A stretch of DNA of 64,000 nucleotides. It comes from DASVNK01 sp036383895. Lineage in GTDB: Bacteria > Verrucomicrobiota > Verrucomicrobiia > Limisphaerales > SXQI01. The stretch spans positions 225,811 through 289,810 of the forward strand of contig DASVNK010000012.1 of assembly GCA_036383895.1 (NCBI GenBank). The letters are read 5' to 3'. Positions 1 through 7,916 of this stretch are shown here, in pieces. Numbering within the stretch: position 1 is the stretch's first letter; each line of letters begins with the position of its first letter. A model generated the notes under the pieces. That model was not told where the DNA came from, did not search any database, and saw only the letters and a list, made by a program, of their open reading frames with translations. The position numbers and the translations under genes were made by a program.

Positions 1-2
1 GA

Positions 3-896
3 AAGAACGACAGTCGCCCCACGATCCGTCCGTCGAAGTGGCAATATTGGAATGTGCATATCGATGGCCTTGAATACACGCACGATCTGATCGTCGAGCG
101 CGAAGGCGTCTTCAAGGAATGTGTCGAAGCCATCAAGATGGCCAAGATTCTTGGCTACCAGGTGGCAACCAACACCACGGTCTACAAGGAAACCGACGTT
201 AAAGAGATCGAAGAAATGTTCGAATTCTTCTCTTCCCTCGAAGTCGATGGCCATACCATCTCGCCGGGCTACGACTACGACGCCGCCAAAAAAGATATGG
301 TCAAGCGGCTGGCCAAGCAGCCGGAAGATTTTTTCCTCACTCGCAAAGCAACCCGCGAGAAATTCGCGAAAATCGAGGATTGGGGCAAACGCTTCACCAT
401 TTTCGGAACACCGGTTTACCAGGAGTTCCTCGCCGGCAAACGCGAGCTTACCTGCACCGCCTGGGCCATCCCTACCCGCAACGTCCGCGGCTGGAAAGCG
501 CCCTGCTACCTGATGACCGATGGTCATTACCCCACCTACCAGGAGATGCTCACCAAGGTCGACTGGAACAAATACGGCGTGGTCAACGGTATCGCGCGCG
601 ATTCCCGCTGCGAGAACTGCATGGTCCATTGCGGCTACGACCCCAGCGGTGCCCTCGGCACCAACTACCAACGCGGCGATAACTGGAAGAATTTCCGCTA
701 CAACTTCGGTTCAAAACCCAAGCCGTATGTTGAAGGCCGAAACGTCAATGCGTTCAATGGATTCTCCATCGGCAAAGGTCATCTTGCTGAAGCAAAGGCC
801 GCAATCAATTCGCCTGCGTCATCTTGCAGCACCGGGCCGTCTTCTGAACGCGACGATCTTCTGAAGAAAATCGCGGCTGCGAAGAAGGACTCGTAA
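3..896 (+). CDS. hpnH: Hopanoid radical SAM protein HpnH (adenosylhopane synthase), 5' end cut by window
   Basis: The open frame enters from the left edge (frame starts at base 3; the GTG at 54 is internal). About 297 residues are visible and lack the N-terminal radical SAM CxxxCxxC cluster, which lies outside the window. The body has HpnH features: HIDG, an REGVFKECVEAI segment, the NTT strand, and a C-terminal cysteine group (DSRCENCMVHCGYDPSGAL) near residue 220. The family joins 5'-deoxyadenosine to diploptene, giving adenosylhopane, the first step of side-chain extension in hopanoid synthesis. hpnJ follows 590 bp downstream, which supports the call. A tail after KGHLAEAKAAI is poorly conserved. 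Identification rests on remembered family features and was not confirmed by a search. Confidence 0.88.
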   Translation, partial: KNDSRPTIRPSKWQYWNVHIDGLEYTHDLIVEREGVFKECVEAIKMAKILGYQVATNTTVYKETDVKEIEEMFEFFSSLEVDGHTISPGYDYDAAKKDMVKRLAKQPEDFFLTRKATREKFAKIEDWGKRFTIFGTPVYQEFLAGKRELTCTAWAIPTRNVRGWKAPCYLMTDGHYPTYQEMLTKVDWNKYGVVNGIARDSRCENCMVHCGYDPSGALGTNYQRGDNWKNFRYNFGSKPKPYVEGRNVNAFNGFSIGKGHLAEAKAAINSPASSCSTGPSSERDDLLKKIAAAKKDS

Positions 897-925
897 GCTT
901 CATCGCGACGGGTTATCATTCGGTC

Positions 926-1158
926 ATGAAGGTCATTTTTGAGCCGAACGATTTCAAGTCGCTTCCGGTTCACTCTGATCCTGAAATTCTAGGCGGTACG
1001 CCGGTGTTCGAAGGTACTCGGGTGCCAGTGGATGCGCTTTGGAACAACCTAGCGGACGGAGCAACTCTCGAAGGATTCCTTGGTTTCCCACGGTGTCACG
1101 CGAACAAGCTGAAGCAGTTCTTCGTTACACGTATCGGAACATGGCCGTTACGCCATGA
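926..1158 (+). pseudogene. DUF433 antitoxin gene with a frameshift
   Basis: Translation from the ATG at 926 gives a DUF433-type start (DPEILGGTPVFEGTRVPVDA, then LEGFLG), then loses similarity. In the -1 frame from 1084 the expected family end appears: FPTVSREQAEAVLRYT, closing with TGA at 1156-1158. That TGA overlaps the ATG of the next gene as ATGA, the usual coupling of these pairs. The two halves therefore belong to one ancestral ORF, broken by loss of about one base (or four) near 1079-1084. As written, the intact frame runs on to 1174 with an unrelated tail. DUF433 proteins are antitoxin-like winged-helix partners of DUF5615 PIN-like proteins. A sequencing or assembly error would look the same. 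Confidence 0.8.
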
Positions 1159-1487
1159 AGGTCCTTTCGGATGAGTTTGCACCGGCTCCCATTCAGCGAA
1201 CCGTGCGCAGCCTCCAAATCTCCATTGTTGAAGATGCCGGTTTCAAAGGTTTGAGCAACGGCGACCTAATAAAGGCTGCGGAAGGCATCTACGACGTGCT
1301 CGTCACCGCCGATAAAAACCTCAGATATCAGCAGAATCTTGCTGGGCGAAGAATCGCCATCGTTGAGTTACCGAATAACTCATGGCCTAGGCTCAAAGGT
1401 ATGATGCAGGTATTCGAGGCAACGATTTTGCGAGCGAAACCTGGCGATTACCTGATCATTCCAGAGCAGTCCGTCCCTCGGCCATGA
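1155..1487 (+). CDS. DUF5615 PIN-like toxin-family protein
   Basis: 110 residues with the DUF5615 (PIN-like) layout: an MKVLSDE strand carrying the first acidic residue, a central EDAGFKGLSNGDLIKAA segment, then DVLVTADKNLRYQQNLAGRR and NSWPRLK. The family is usually the toxin of a two-gene module with DUF433 and is predicted to be a Mg-dependent RNase; activity is inferred from the PIN fold. The start overlaps the stop of the broken antitoxin frame (ATGA at 1155-1158). The stop overlaps the hpnJ start (ATGA at 1484-1487), so the pair sits in-line inside a hopanoid operon. The toxin frame itself is intact. Confidence 0.8.
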   Translation: MKVLSDEFAPAPIQRTVRSLQISIVEDAGFKGLSNGDLIKAAEGIYDVLVTADKNLRYQQNLAGRRIAIVELPNNSWPRLKGMMQVFEATILRAKPGDYLIIPEQSVPRP

Positions 1488-2914
1488 GCACTCTCTTCCT
1501 CTCACCTCCGTCCTTCGATGGCTTCGATGGTGGAGCGGGGGCGCGGTATCAAGCAAAGCGAGAGATTCGTTCTTTCTGGTATCCGACTTGGCTGGCGCAA
1601 CCGGCGGCGTTGGTGCGGGACAGTAAGCTGCTTGATTGCCCGCCGCACGACATTGGGCTCGAACAGTGCCTTGCGGAAGCGCGGAAGCATTATCACGTGA
1701 TCATTCACACTTCGACACCTTCGCTGAAGAATGACTGCAAAGTTGCGGAGGCGATCAAGGCGCAGCGGCCAGAGACGACGATTGGATTTGTTGGAGCACA
1801 TGCCGCTGTCCTTCCGACGGAAACGTTGAAAGCTTCGCCCGCAATTGATTGGGTTGGGCGGAAGGAATTTGATTTCACATGCAAGGAAGTGGCGGAAGGT
1901 CGTCCGCTTCAGGAGGTCGCGGGCCTTTCATTCCGGCGCGAGGGAAAGATCGTCCATAATCCTGAACGCGAGTTGATCCACAACATGGACGCTCTGCCCT
2001 GGGTGGTGGATGTCTACAAGCGCGACCTGCAGATCGAAAAGTACTCCATCGGTTATCTTAAGGACCCATACATCTCCCTCTACACGGGTCGCGGTTGTCC
2101 GGCTCAATGCACCTTCTGCCTCTGGCCGCAAACGATCGGCGGCCACAAATATCGCGTGCGTTCAGCAGAGAACGTCGCGGCTGAGATGGCGCATGCAAAA
2201 CGCCTCTTCCCGCAGGTGCACGAATTCTTTTTTGATGACGACACCTTCACCGCGAACCTTCCCCGAGCACGTGAAATCGCGGTGAAGTTAAAGCCACTCG
2301 GCCTCACCTGGTCCTGCAACAGCCGCGCGAACGTAAATTTTGAAACGATCAAGCTGATGAAGGATTGCGGTCTCCGCCTATTCCTCGTCGGATACGAATC
2401 CGGCAATCAGCAAATTTTGGATCGCATAAAAAAGGGCATTACTGTTGAAGAGGCAAAGCGCTTCACGAAAGCGTGCAAAGACGTTGGCGTAGTCATTCAC
2501 GGCACGTTCATTCTTGGTCTTCCGGTCGAAACCAAAGAGACCATAGAACAAACAATCCGATACGCGCTCGACCTCGACGTTTTCAGCATTCAGGTTTCCC
2601 TGGCCGCGCCCTACCCCGGAACCGAACTTTACGAAATGGCGCGCCAAAACGGCTGGTTCGCACGCAAAAACAAAGCCGAAATCGTCCGCGACGATGGCAT
2701 TCAGGAATCGGCGCTGGAATATCCCGGCCTTTCCAAAGAAGAAATCTTCGACGCGGTCGAGCGATTTTATCATCGTTTCTACTTCCGCCCACGTCCAATC
2801 CTTCGAATGATTAAAACGATGTTGCAGGACAAAGATGTCTGCGTCCGCCGAGTGCGCGAAGGATTCGAATTCTTCCGCACCATGTCCCAGCGCCGCGCGG
2901 AAGCACAAGCCTAG
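1484..2914 (+). CDS. hpnJ: Hopanoid B12-binding-type radical SAM protein HpnJ
   Basis: 476 residues. The N-terminal half is a cobalamin-binding-like Rossmann region (SPPSFDGFDGGAGARYQAKR at the start; TTIGFVGAHAAVLP). The radical SAM cluster follows near residue 210 in GRGCPAQCTFCLWPQT (CxxxCxxC). The later FFFDDDTF and GTFILGLPVET strands are typical of the SAM barrel. HpnJ is needed for the cyclitol ether head group of composite bacteriohopanepolyols. The ATG overlaps the stop of the PIN-like gene by four bases, so translation is probably coupled. hpnH lies upstream in the same direction, interrupted by the toxin-antitoxin pair. No clear terminator follows. Confidence 0.9.
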   Translation: MSTLFLSPPSFDGFDGGAGARYQAKREIRSFWYPTWLAQPAALVRDSKLLDCPPHDIGLEQCLAEARKHYHVIIHTSTPSLKNDCKVAEAIKAQRPETTIGFVGAHAAVLPTETLKASPAIDWVGRKEFDFTCKEVAEGRPLQEVAGLSFRREGKIVHNPERELIHNMDALPWVVDVYKRDLQIEKYSIGYLKDPYISLYTGRGCPAQCTFCLWPQTIGGHKYRVRSAENVAAEMAHAKRLFPQVHEFFFDDDTFTANLPRAREIAVKLKPLGLTWSCNSRANVNFETIKLMKDCGLRLFLVGYESGNQQILDRIKKGITVEEAKRFTKACKDVGVVIHGTFILGLPVETKETIEQTIRYALDLDVFSIQVSLAAPYPGTELYEMARQNGWFARKNKAEIVRDDGIQESALEYPGLSKEEIFDAVERFYHRFYFRPRPILRMIKTMLQDKDVCVRRVREGFEFFRTMSQRRAEAQA

Positions 2915-3004
2915 GCGGTCGGCCTTCCCCAGCCTTCCCCATAAGGTTCCGGTAATTGGCTTTCCTAGAACCTTCCCGCCAGCTAACAGTACTCCCTGCC
3001 TGGG

Positions 3005-3586
3005 ATGGAGCCGACCGATGCCGAACAGATCAAAGCCGTTCTCGGTGGCGACACCAGCGCGTTCGAATCCCTTATTGCCAAGTATCAGCCGCGCGTCTTC
3101 GGCACCGCCCGCAAATACGCCCGACGCGAAAGCGAAGTGGAGGACATCGTTCAGGAAGTCTTCCTCAAGGCGTTCAACAAGCTCAGCACGTTCCGCGGCG
3201 ATTCACCCTTCGAACATTGGCTCATGCGCCTCGCGGTCCGCACCTGCTACGATTTCCTCCGCGAACACCAGCGCAACCGCGAGCAAACACTTTCCGACAT
3301 CACCGATGAAGAATCGAGCTGGCTCGAACGGATCGCGACCGATGGCGATCGCACCGGTGACGCCGATTCCGCGGCCGCCGCGCGCCTGGTCATCCACAAA
3401 CTCCTCGAGACCCTCTCGCCCGAATCACGCCTCATCATCCAGCTCCTGGAAATCGAAGAGAAATCACTCAAGGAAATCGCGCAACTCACCGGTTGGTCCA
3501 TCCCCATGATTAAAGTGCGTGCCTTCCGCGCGCGCGCCGCCATGCGCAAAACGCTCGAACGTATGGAAAAGGATCGCTACCTCTAA
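3005..3586 (+). CDS. ECF-type sigma-70 family RNA polymerase sigma factor
   Basis: 193 residues with the two ECF domains. Region 2 (about residues 10-90) includes FESLIAKYQPRVFGTARKYA, EVEDIVQEVFLKAFNKL and WLMRLAVRTCYDFLREH. Region 4 (about 125-185) includes LSPESRLIIQLLEIEEKSLKEIAQ and a helix-turn-helix (GWSIPMIKVRAFRARAAMRK). The start MEPTDAEQ is chosen because it is the first ATG before region 2. No anti-sigma gene is adjacent: upstream is hpnJ and the gene overlapping its stop is a convergent enzyme. The stop (TAA 3584-3586) overlaps the convergent gene by four bases. The regulon cannot be read from the window. Confidence 0.9.
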   Translation: MEPTDAEQIKAVLGGDTSAFESLIAKYQPRVFGTARKYARRESEVEDIVQEVFLKAFNKLSTFRGDSPFEHWLMRLAVRTCYDFLREHQRNREQTLSDITDEESSWLERIATDGDRTGDADSAAAARLVIHKLLETLSPESRLIIQLLEIEEKSLKEIAQLTGWSIPMIKVRAFRARAAMRKTLERMEKDRYL

Positions 3587-5043
3587 CCCGCTGCAGCCCG
3601 GCTCATTTCGCCTTCGACCAGCGCCGCCACCGGAAGCTCGCGCCGAATCTCATTCAGCCGATACCCATATCCACTCCCCTCGATTGTCGAAAGATCCACC
3701 GCTCCGTCTCGTCTCGCGTAAAGGCCGGGATGCACTTTCGACTCGCTCATCGAAGCTTCCGGATAAAACTGCATCGCGTTCGTTTCCACTCCCATGATCG
3801 TCCCGGCATGCGCCGCGAGCTGCACATGCGAAATCTGCGCCAACATTGGATTCGTCAGGTCCTGCACCATTAACGTCATCCCGTGCGCGCGTGCCCAGCA
3901 TAGACTCAAGATCGCACCGGTTTGCGTCTTGCAGGTCTTCAGCGCCACTCCGGTCCAACCGAGTTCGCGTCCCAACTTCACCAACTCCCAATCATGCGCG
4001 CTTTCGTCCATGAACAACGGCTTCCGCGCGGAAACGCTATGCACATCGAGTTGATTCTCCTCCAGGTCGTACGCGAACGGCTGTTCCACATACAAAATCA
4101 TCGCGTAGATCCGCGGCTCTTCCACTAACAATCGATCCAAAATGCTCGTCACGTAAACCGGATGTTTCACCGTGCAATTAAAGTCGGCGGATAACCAATG
4201 CACGCCATTCTCAAGCGCAACTTTCCCCACTCGCACGATGCGATTGTAATCCTCCGCCGCATCATGCCCACCCAGCTTGATCTTCAAACAACGCAAGCCA
4301 TCGCGCTGAATCCAATCCTTCAACACCACCGGATAACCATCCTTCGGTTCCGCGCCGGTGAGTTCAGATTCATCCACCGGATCTTTCCCGCCCACCAAGT
4401 GCCACGCCGGCAACTTCGTTTTGCGCGCCGTCAAAAAATCAGCCGGATACTTTCCTCGAAATGAAACATCCGCCGCCGCGCGATCACTCGCCGGCGTGAG
4501 ATAACTCGCCAGGTCCCGATGCATGAAGGTGGAATTGTAAGTTTCGTAAATCGGAACCGCGTTTAAATTCCCGAACGCATCATGCAGCGCGATATCGAAC
4601 GCCGAACAACACACCAGCGCCGCCAGCCATGGCATTTGATCTTGATTCCCGCGCGTGGCATTAAACCTCTGCAATAATCCCGGCAGTGCCTCTTCCATGA
4701 AAGCATGCCCAACCTCCAGCGGATGTCCGCTCGCCTCCACATCCAGCCACCCTCTTGCAAGCTGCAGCGTGAATTCCTTCAGCGCCTCCAGCCGCGCCTC
4801 ATAACTCAACTCTGAAGGCCAAACCCACGAGACACTCAACGGCGTTTCTCCCCATCCTTCCGCCGTCTTCCCGTTCGCATTCGCCACCCGCATGCACACC
4901 CGCGCGCACACCACTCGCGTCACCGTCTCGCGCCCGAACTTCAACGGCACGCGATTTTCAACCGGCAAAAAATAAACCGACACTCCGACCGGAAAAACAT
5001 CCGTTTTCTTGCGCATAGTGTGGACGCTTGGGTTCAGCGACAT
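3583..5043 (-). CDS. Enolase-superfamily (mandelate racemase/muconate lactonizing-like) enzyme
   Basis: 486 residues, longer than the usual 360-440. The enolase-superfamily pattern is visible: a KxK-type strand (CLKIKLGG), first metal ligand in SADFNC, second in YVEQPF, third in FMDESAHDW, and a lysine strand (VALKTCKTQ). The general chemistry is Mg-assisted proton abstraction alpha to a carboxylate; the substrate is not predictable. N-terminal residues are rich in inserts compared with dipeptide epimerases. Two starts are possible, ATG at 5043 or ATG at 5016 (MRKKTDVF); neither has a good Shine-Dalgarno. The gene is convergent with the sigma factor and divergent from the HEAT-repeat gene. 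Confidence 0.8.
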   Translation of the reverse strand: MSLNPSVHTMRKKTDVFPVGVSVYFLPVENRVPLKFGRETVTRVVCARVCMRVANANGKTAEGWGETPLSVSWVWPSELSYEARLEALKEFTLQLARGWLDVEASGHPLEVGHAFMEEALPGLLQRFNATRGNQDQMPWLAALVCCSAFDIALHDAFGNLNAVPIYETYNSTFMHRDLASYLTPASDRAAADVSFRGKYPADFLTARKTKLPAWHLVGGKDPVDESELTGAEPKDGYPVVLKDWIQRDGLRCLKIKLGGHDAAEDYNRIVRVGKVALENGVHWLSADFNCTVKHPVYVTSILDRLLVEEPRIYAMILYVEQPFAYDLEENQLDVHSVSARKPLFMDESAHDWELVKLGRELGWTGVALKTCKTQTGAILSLCWARAHGMTLMVQDLTNPMLAQISHVQLAAHAGTIMGVETNAMQFYPEASMSESKVHPGLYARRDGAVDLSTIEGSGYGYRLNEIRRELPVAALVEGEMSRAAAG

Positions 5044-5167
5044 TAGACACCCGCGCCGGCCTACGGTTCAACAGGAAAACTTCGACAGGGTCACCGTCCT
5101 ACACAAAGTAAGATTGAACGGGCGCTCAGTTCCCGCTATCCAAAACGGAAGCCCGAAGTTCGTTCCA

Positions 5168-6193
5168 ATGCCCAACCTGCGGCCCAAGCGCTATCTCCTC
5201 GCTCTCTCTGCCGTTCTGCTGTTGGCAGTTCTCGCTTACGCCGTTGCCCGCTTCACCGCTCCGGACGATCCGCTCTACGGCGGTGAACCATTGTCCAGCC
5301 ATCTCCACGCCCTCTACGGTCTCCCGCCGACGATTCGGAATCGGACCGCAAGCCCAAAGCAACTCGCACAATTCGATGCTCGCGAGAGAAAGCGCACGAA
5401 TGCGCGCAACGTTCTCGTTGCCGTTCAACCGGGACGCGAAGCCCTTCCTCTCTTGACCAACTGGCTCGCCTCAACTCCCCCGAAATGGCAGGTAAAACTC
5501 GGCGAGCGCCTTCGGCAACATAACGCCGATTATCTCCATTGGAGCGTGAACCGCCAAAGCCTCGCCTGGTCATTTCTCGCAGAATTCCCGATCGATGCCG
5601 GCCGGGAACTCATCCCATACTTTTATCTCGCTAAAACAAACGCGAACGAAAGGGACTACCGCATCGCCTGCATTGCGATGTCTTCCATTCTCAGCAAAGG
5701 GAAGAACACAGATCCTGACATCGCCCTGCGCGTCTTGATGCCTTTGCTCTACGAGTCGCGAGATGACTCCGCCGCGAAAGTGCTCCGCCCTACCGCCTCT
5801 CCCCTCTGGGTCGGCCACCTGCAATTCTTTTCACCCTACTCCGTGGAACGCGCTATCGACACCATCGATCCACAAAGAACTCTTCGCCCGCTCTACATTC
5901 TGGAAATTGGCCCTCTTCCAGCGCGCGTCGGAGCCGCCATGGAACTTGCCGATTCTCCAAGGCTCCATGAACGATCGGTTCCCTTGCTCATTGCAAACCT
6001 CTCTTGCACCAACCGTAGCGTCCAAGAGCGCTGCGCTATCGCTTTAGGTAAATACGGTCCCACAGCCGCGCCAGCGTTACCCGCCCTCAGCAATCTTCTC
6101 GCTCATCCGCGCCCGTACGTCCGCAAAGCTGCCAGTTACGCAATCGTCGCCATTCAAGCAGGCTCGCTCGCGACATCTGCCCCCTCGAACTAG
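5168..6193 (+). CDS. Membrane-anchored HEAT-repeat protein
   Basis: About 341 residues from the ATG at 5168, chosen because the product then begins with a basic stretch and a membrane segment (KRYLLALSAVLLLAVLAYAV). The earlier in-frame ATG at 5009 would overlap the divergent enzyme gene. The C-terminal 80 residues form HEAT/PBS-lyase-like repeats (RSVQERCAIALGKYGPTAAP, then LLAHPRPYVRKAASYAIVAI). Such proteins are common in Verrucomicrobiota and probably act as scaffolds; the partner is unknown. The middle part has no recognisable domain. Confidence 0.7.
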   Translation: MPNLRPKRYLLALSAVLLLAVLAYAVARFTAPDDPLYGGEPLSSHLHALYGLPPTIRNRTASPKQLAQFDARERKRTNARNVLVAVQPGREALPLLTNWLASTPPKWQVKLGERLRQHNADYLHWSVNRQSLAWSFLAEFPIDAGRELIPYFYLAKTNANERDYRIACIAMSSILSKGKNTDPDIALRVLMPLLYESRDDSAAKVLRPTASPLWVGHLQFFSPYSVERAIDTIDPQRTLRPLYILEIGPLPARVGAAMELADSPRLHERSVPLLIANLSCTNRSVQERCAIALGKYGPTAAPALPALSNLLAHPRPYVRKAASYAIVAIQAGSLATSAPSN

Positions 6194-6196
6194 CCC

Positions 6197-6946
6197 CTAC
6201 TCACTCTTCGCTTCCGCGCTCTTCAACCGTTCCTCATGCATCCCGCGCCATTCATCCCCAAGTTCCTGAATTGTCTTCCCCGTGTATTCCTTCCAGAGAT
6301 CATCCGAATACTTCGCAGCGCGCGCGGCCGCGTTAATCTTCTTCACGACATCCTTGTCGTATTTCTCGACGACCCAGTTGATGAAATTTCCACTAATCCG
6401 ATAATTCGCATCGTATTTCGCCCGCGATAAATTCCGTGCGGTAATCTCTGCCCCCTTCGTTTCCGGTTCGTAGAGAAACCAGCGAATGTAATCCGGAATT
6501 CCTTCGACGATCCAACCCGGCGTGCGCTTGCGATCCCCTTCCGCAGTGTTTCGCCGTCCCCAGCCGTAGTTCTGCACCACATGAACCATCTCATGCACCA
6601 CCGCGCCAACCGCTTCGCCCTCAAGATTTTTCCGGAACCAATCCACCGCACACGTGATCTTCGAACCCGCCGCGTAAGCCACGCCCTTCGCATCTTTATC
6701 CAGCGTGATCACCACATTCGTCGGCGCCTCATACCCTTCGCTCGGCAACATCTCCACCAGCTTCGGATACCACTCCTTCACGACTGGCCGCAGTTTCGTC
6801 TCCACCCAACCGCACAAGTCCGGCGCCTCCGAACTGTCGATCGTAATCACATACTTCTCCGTCTCAACAACCGTCCGATGCCCGGTCTCATTTTCCGCCG
6901 CCGTCACACAAATTACTGCGAGAAACAACGCCACTAAGATCTTCAT
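6197..6946 (-). CDS. Secreted basic-secretory-protein-type metallopeptidase
   Basis: 249 residues from the ATG at 6946 (a second ATG at 6952 is equally possible). A signal peptide is clear: MKILVALFLAVICVTAAENE. The core has the zinc motif HEMVHVVQ (HExxH) followed by GWIVEGIPDYIRWF, the arrangement seen in basic secretory proteins of plants and bacteria. A downstream INWVVEKYDKDVVKKINAA block also matches. The longer open frame that extends to 7495 is antisense to deoC and is not part of the gene. It probably acts in the periplasm or outside the cell; substrates are unknown. Confidence 0.8.
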   Translation of the reverse strand: MKILVALFLAVICVTAAENETGHRTVVETEKYVITIDSSEAPDLCGWVETKLRPVVKEWYPKLVEMLPSEGYEAPTNVVITLDKDAKGVAYAAGSKITCAVDWFRKNLEGEAVGAVVHEMVHVVQNYGWGRRNTAEGDRKRTPGWIVEGIPDYIRWFLYEPETKGAEITARNLSRAKYDANYRISGNFINWVVEKYDKDVVKKINAAARAAKYSDDLWKEYTGKTIQELGDEWRGMHEERLKSAEAKSE

Positions 6947-7051
6947 CCTCATGCGCCCGAATAATACGCTCGCTCTCGCATCGCGCCAATAATCTACTTC
7001 CGTGAAGAACAGCTTTGCCGAACCCCACTCTCTCCCCGTAATTGTAATTCC

Positions 7052-7816
7052 ATGAAGTATAGCTACGCCGAGCTCGCGAAGATGATCGATCATTCGCTTC
7101 TTCACCCCACCTTCACCGACCAGGAACTTGAAGAAGGCTGCGCAATCGCCACCAAATACAATGTCGCCAGCGTCTGCGTGAAACCCTGTCACGTCCGCCG
7201 CGCCGCCGAACTTATCAAAGGCACCGACGTCCTCGTCTGCGCCGTCGTCGGCTTTCCGCACGGCAGCAACACCACTGAAGTGAAGCGTTACGAAACCGAA
7301 ATCGCCTGCCGGGAAGGTGCCGTCGAGATCGACATGGTCATCAACATCGGCAAAGCGCTCTCCGCCGATTTCCATTACATCGAGCAGGACATCCGCACCG
7401 TCTGCAAGGAAGCGCATCAACGTCACGCCATCGTGAAAGTAATTATCGAAAACGACTTCCTGCCGAACGACGAAATCAAAACGAAACTCTGCCAAATCTG
7501 TGAAGCGGCCGGTGCTGATTACGTAAAAACTTCAACAGGCTACGGCTTCGTGAAACAAAAAGACGGCAGCTACAACTACAAAGGCGCCACCGAGCACGAC
7601 CTCAAACTAATGCGCGCAGCCTGCTCACCTCGCGTGAAGCTCAAAGCCGCCGGCGGCGTCCGCGATCTCGATGGCTTAATCAAAGTCCGCGACCTCGGCT
7701 GCGATCGATGCGGCGCCAGCGCCACCGTCACAATCCTCGACGAATACCACCGCCGCGCCGCGCAAGGCGACCTCCACGACGAAAAGAAAACCGTCACCCT
7801 CGGCGGCGGCTACTAA
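7052..7816 (+). CDS. deoC: Deoxyribose-phosphate aldolase
   Basis: 254 residues of class I aldolase DeoC. The Schiff-base lysine lies in YVKTSTGYG, the second active-site lysine in KLKAAGGVRD, and the aspartate in the EIDMVINIG strand. It splits 2-deoxyribose 5-phosphate into acetaldehyde and glyceraldehyde 3-phosphate in nucleoside salvage. The start ATG at 7052 precedes MKYSYAELAKMIDHSLL. An insertion around KQKDGSYNYKGATEHDLK is a little longer than in the E. coli enzyme. No other nucleoside catabolism gene is adjacent. Confidence 0.95.
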   Translation: MKYSYAELAKMIDHSLLHPTFTDQELEEGCAIATKYNVASVCVKPCHVRRAAELIKGTDVLVCAVVGFPHGSNTTEVKRYETEIACREGAVEIDMVINIGKALSADFHYIEQDIRTVCKEAHQRHAIVKVIIENDFLPNDEIKTKLCQICEAAGADYVKTSTGYGFVKQKDGSYNYKGATEHDLKLMRAACSPRVKLKAAGGVRDLDGLIKVRDLGCDRCGASATVTILDEYHRRAAQGDLHDEKKTVTLGGGY

Positions 7817-7822
7817 TGTAGC

Positions 7823-7838
7823 GCAGACTTTAGTCTGC
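7823..7838. repeat. Short palindromic intergenic repeat (GCAGACT-tt-AGTCTGC)
   Basis: The first 25 bases after deoC read TGTAGCGCAGACTTTAGTCTGC, with a perfect 7-bp palindrome around TT. I recall similar GCAGACT/AGTCTGC units scattered between genes in verrucomicrobial genomes; this was not checked. Only one copy was noticed here. It could also serve as a weak terminator hairpin. Confidence 0.5.
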
Positions 7839-7916
7839 CAATCCGCTGCCCCGGTGGCGCGAGGCTCCTGCCGAGCTTTTCGGCGTCGGACACTCGGAAT
7901 CTAGTCGGGCCGCTAG

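Noticed and set aside
1079..1084. Programmed -1 frameshift in the DUF433 gene
   Set aside because: No heptameric slippery sequence or downstream stimulatory hairpin was seen; a deletion or base-call error is simpler.
6947..7495. N-terminal extension of the secreted metallopeptidase
   Set aside because: It is antisense to deoC, and the signal peptide at 6946 fixes the start.
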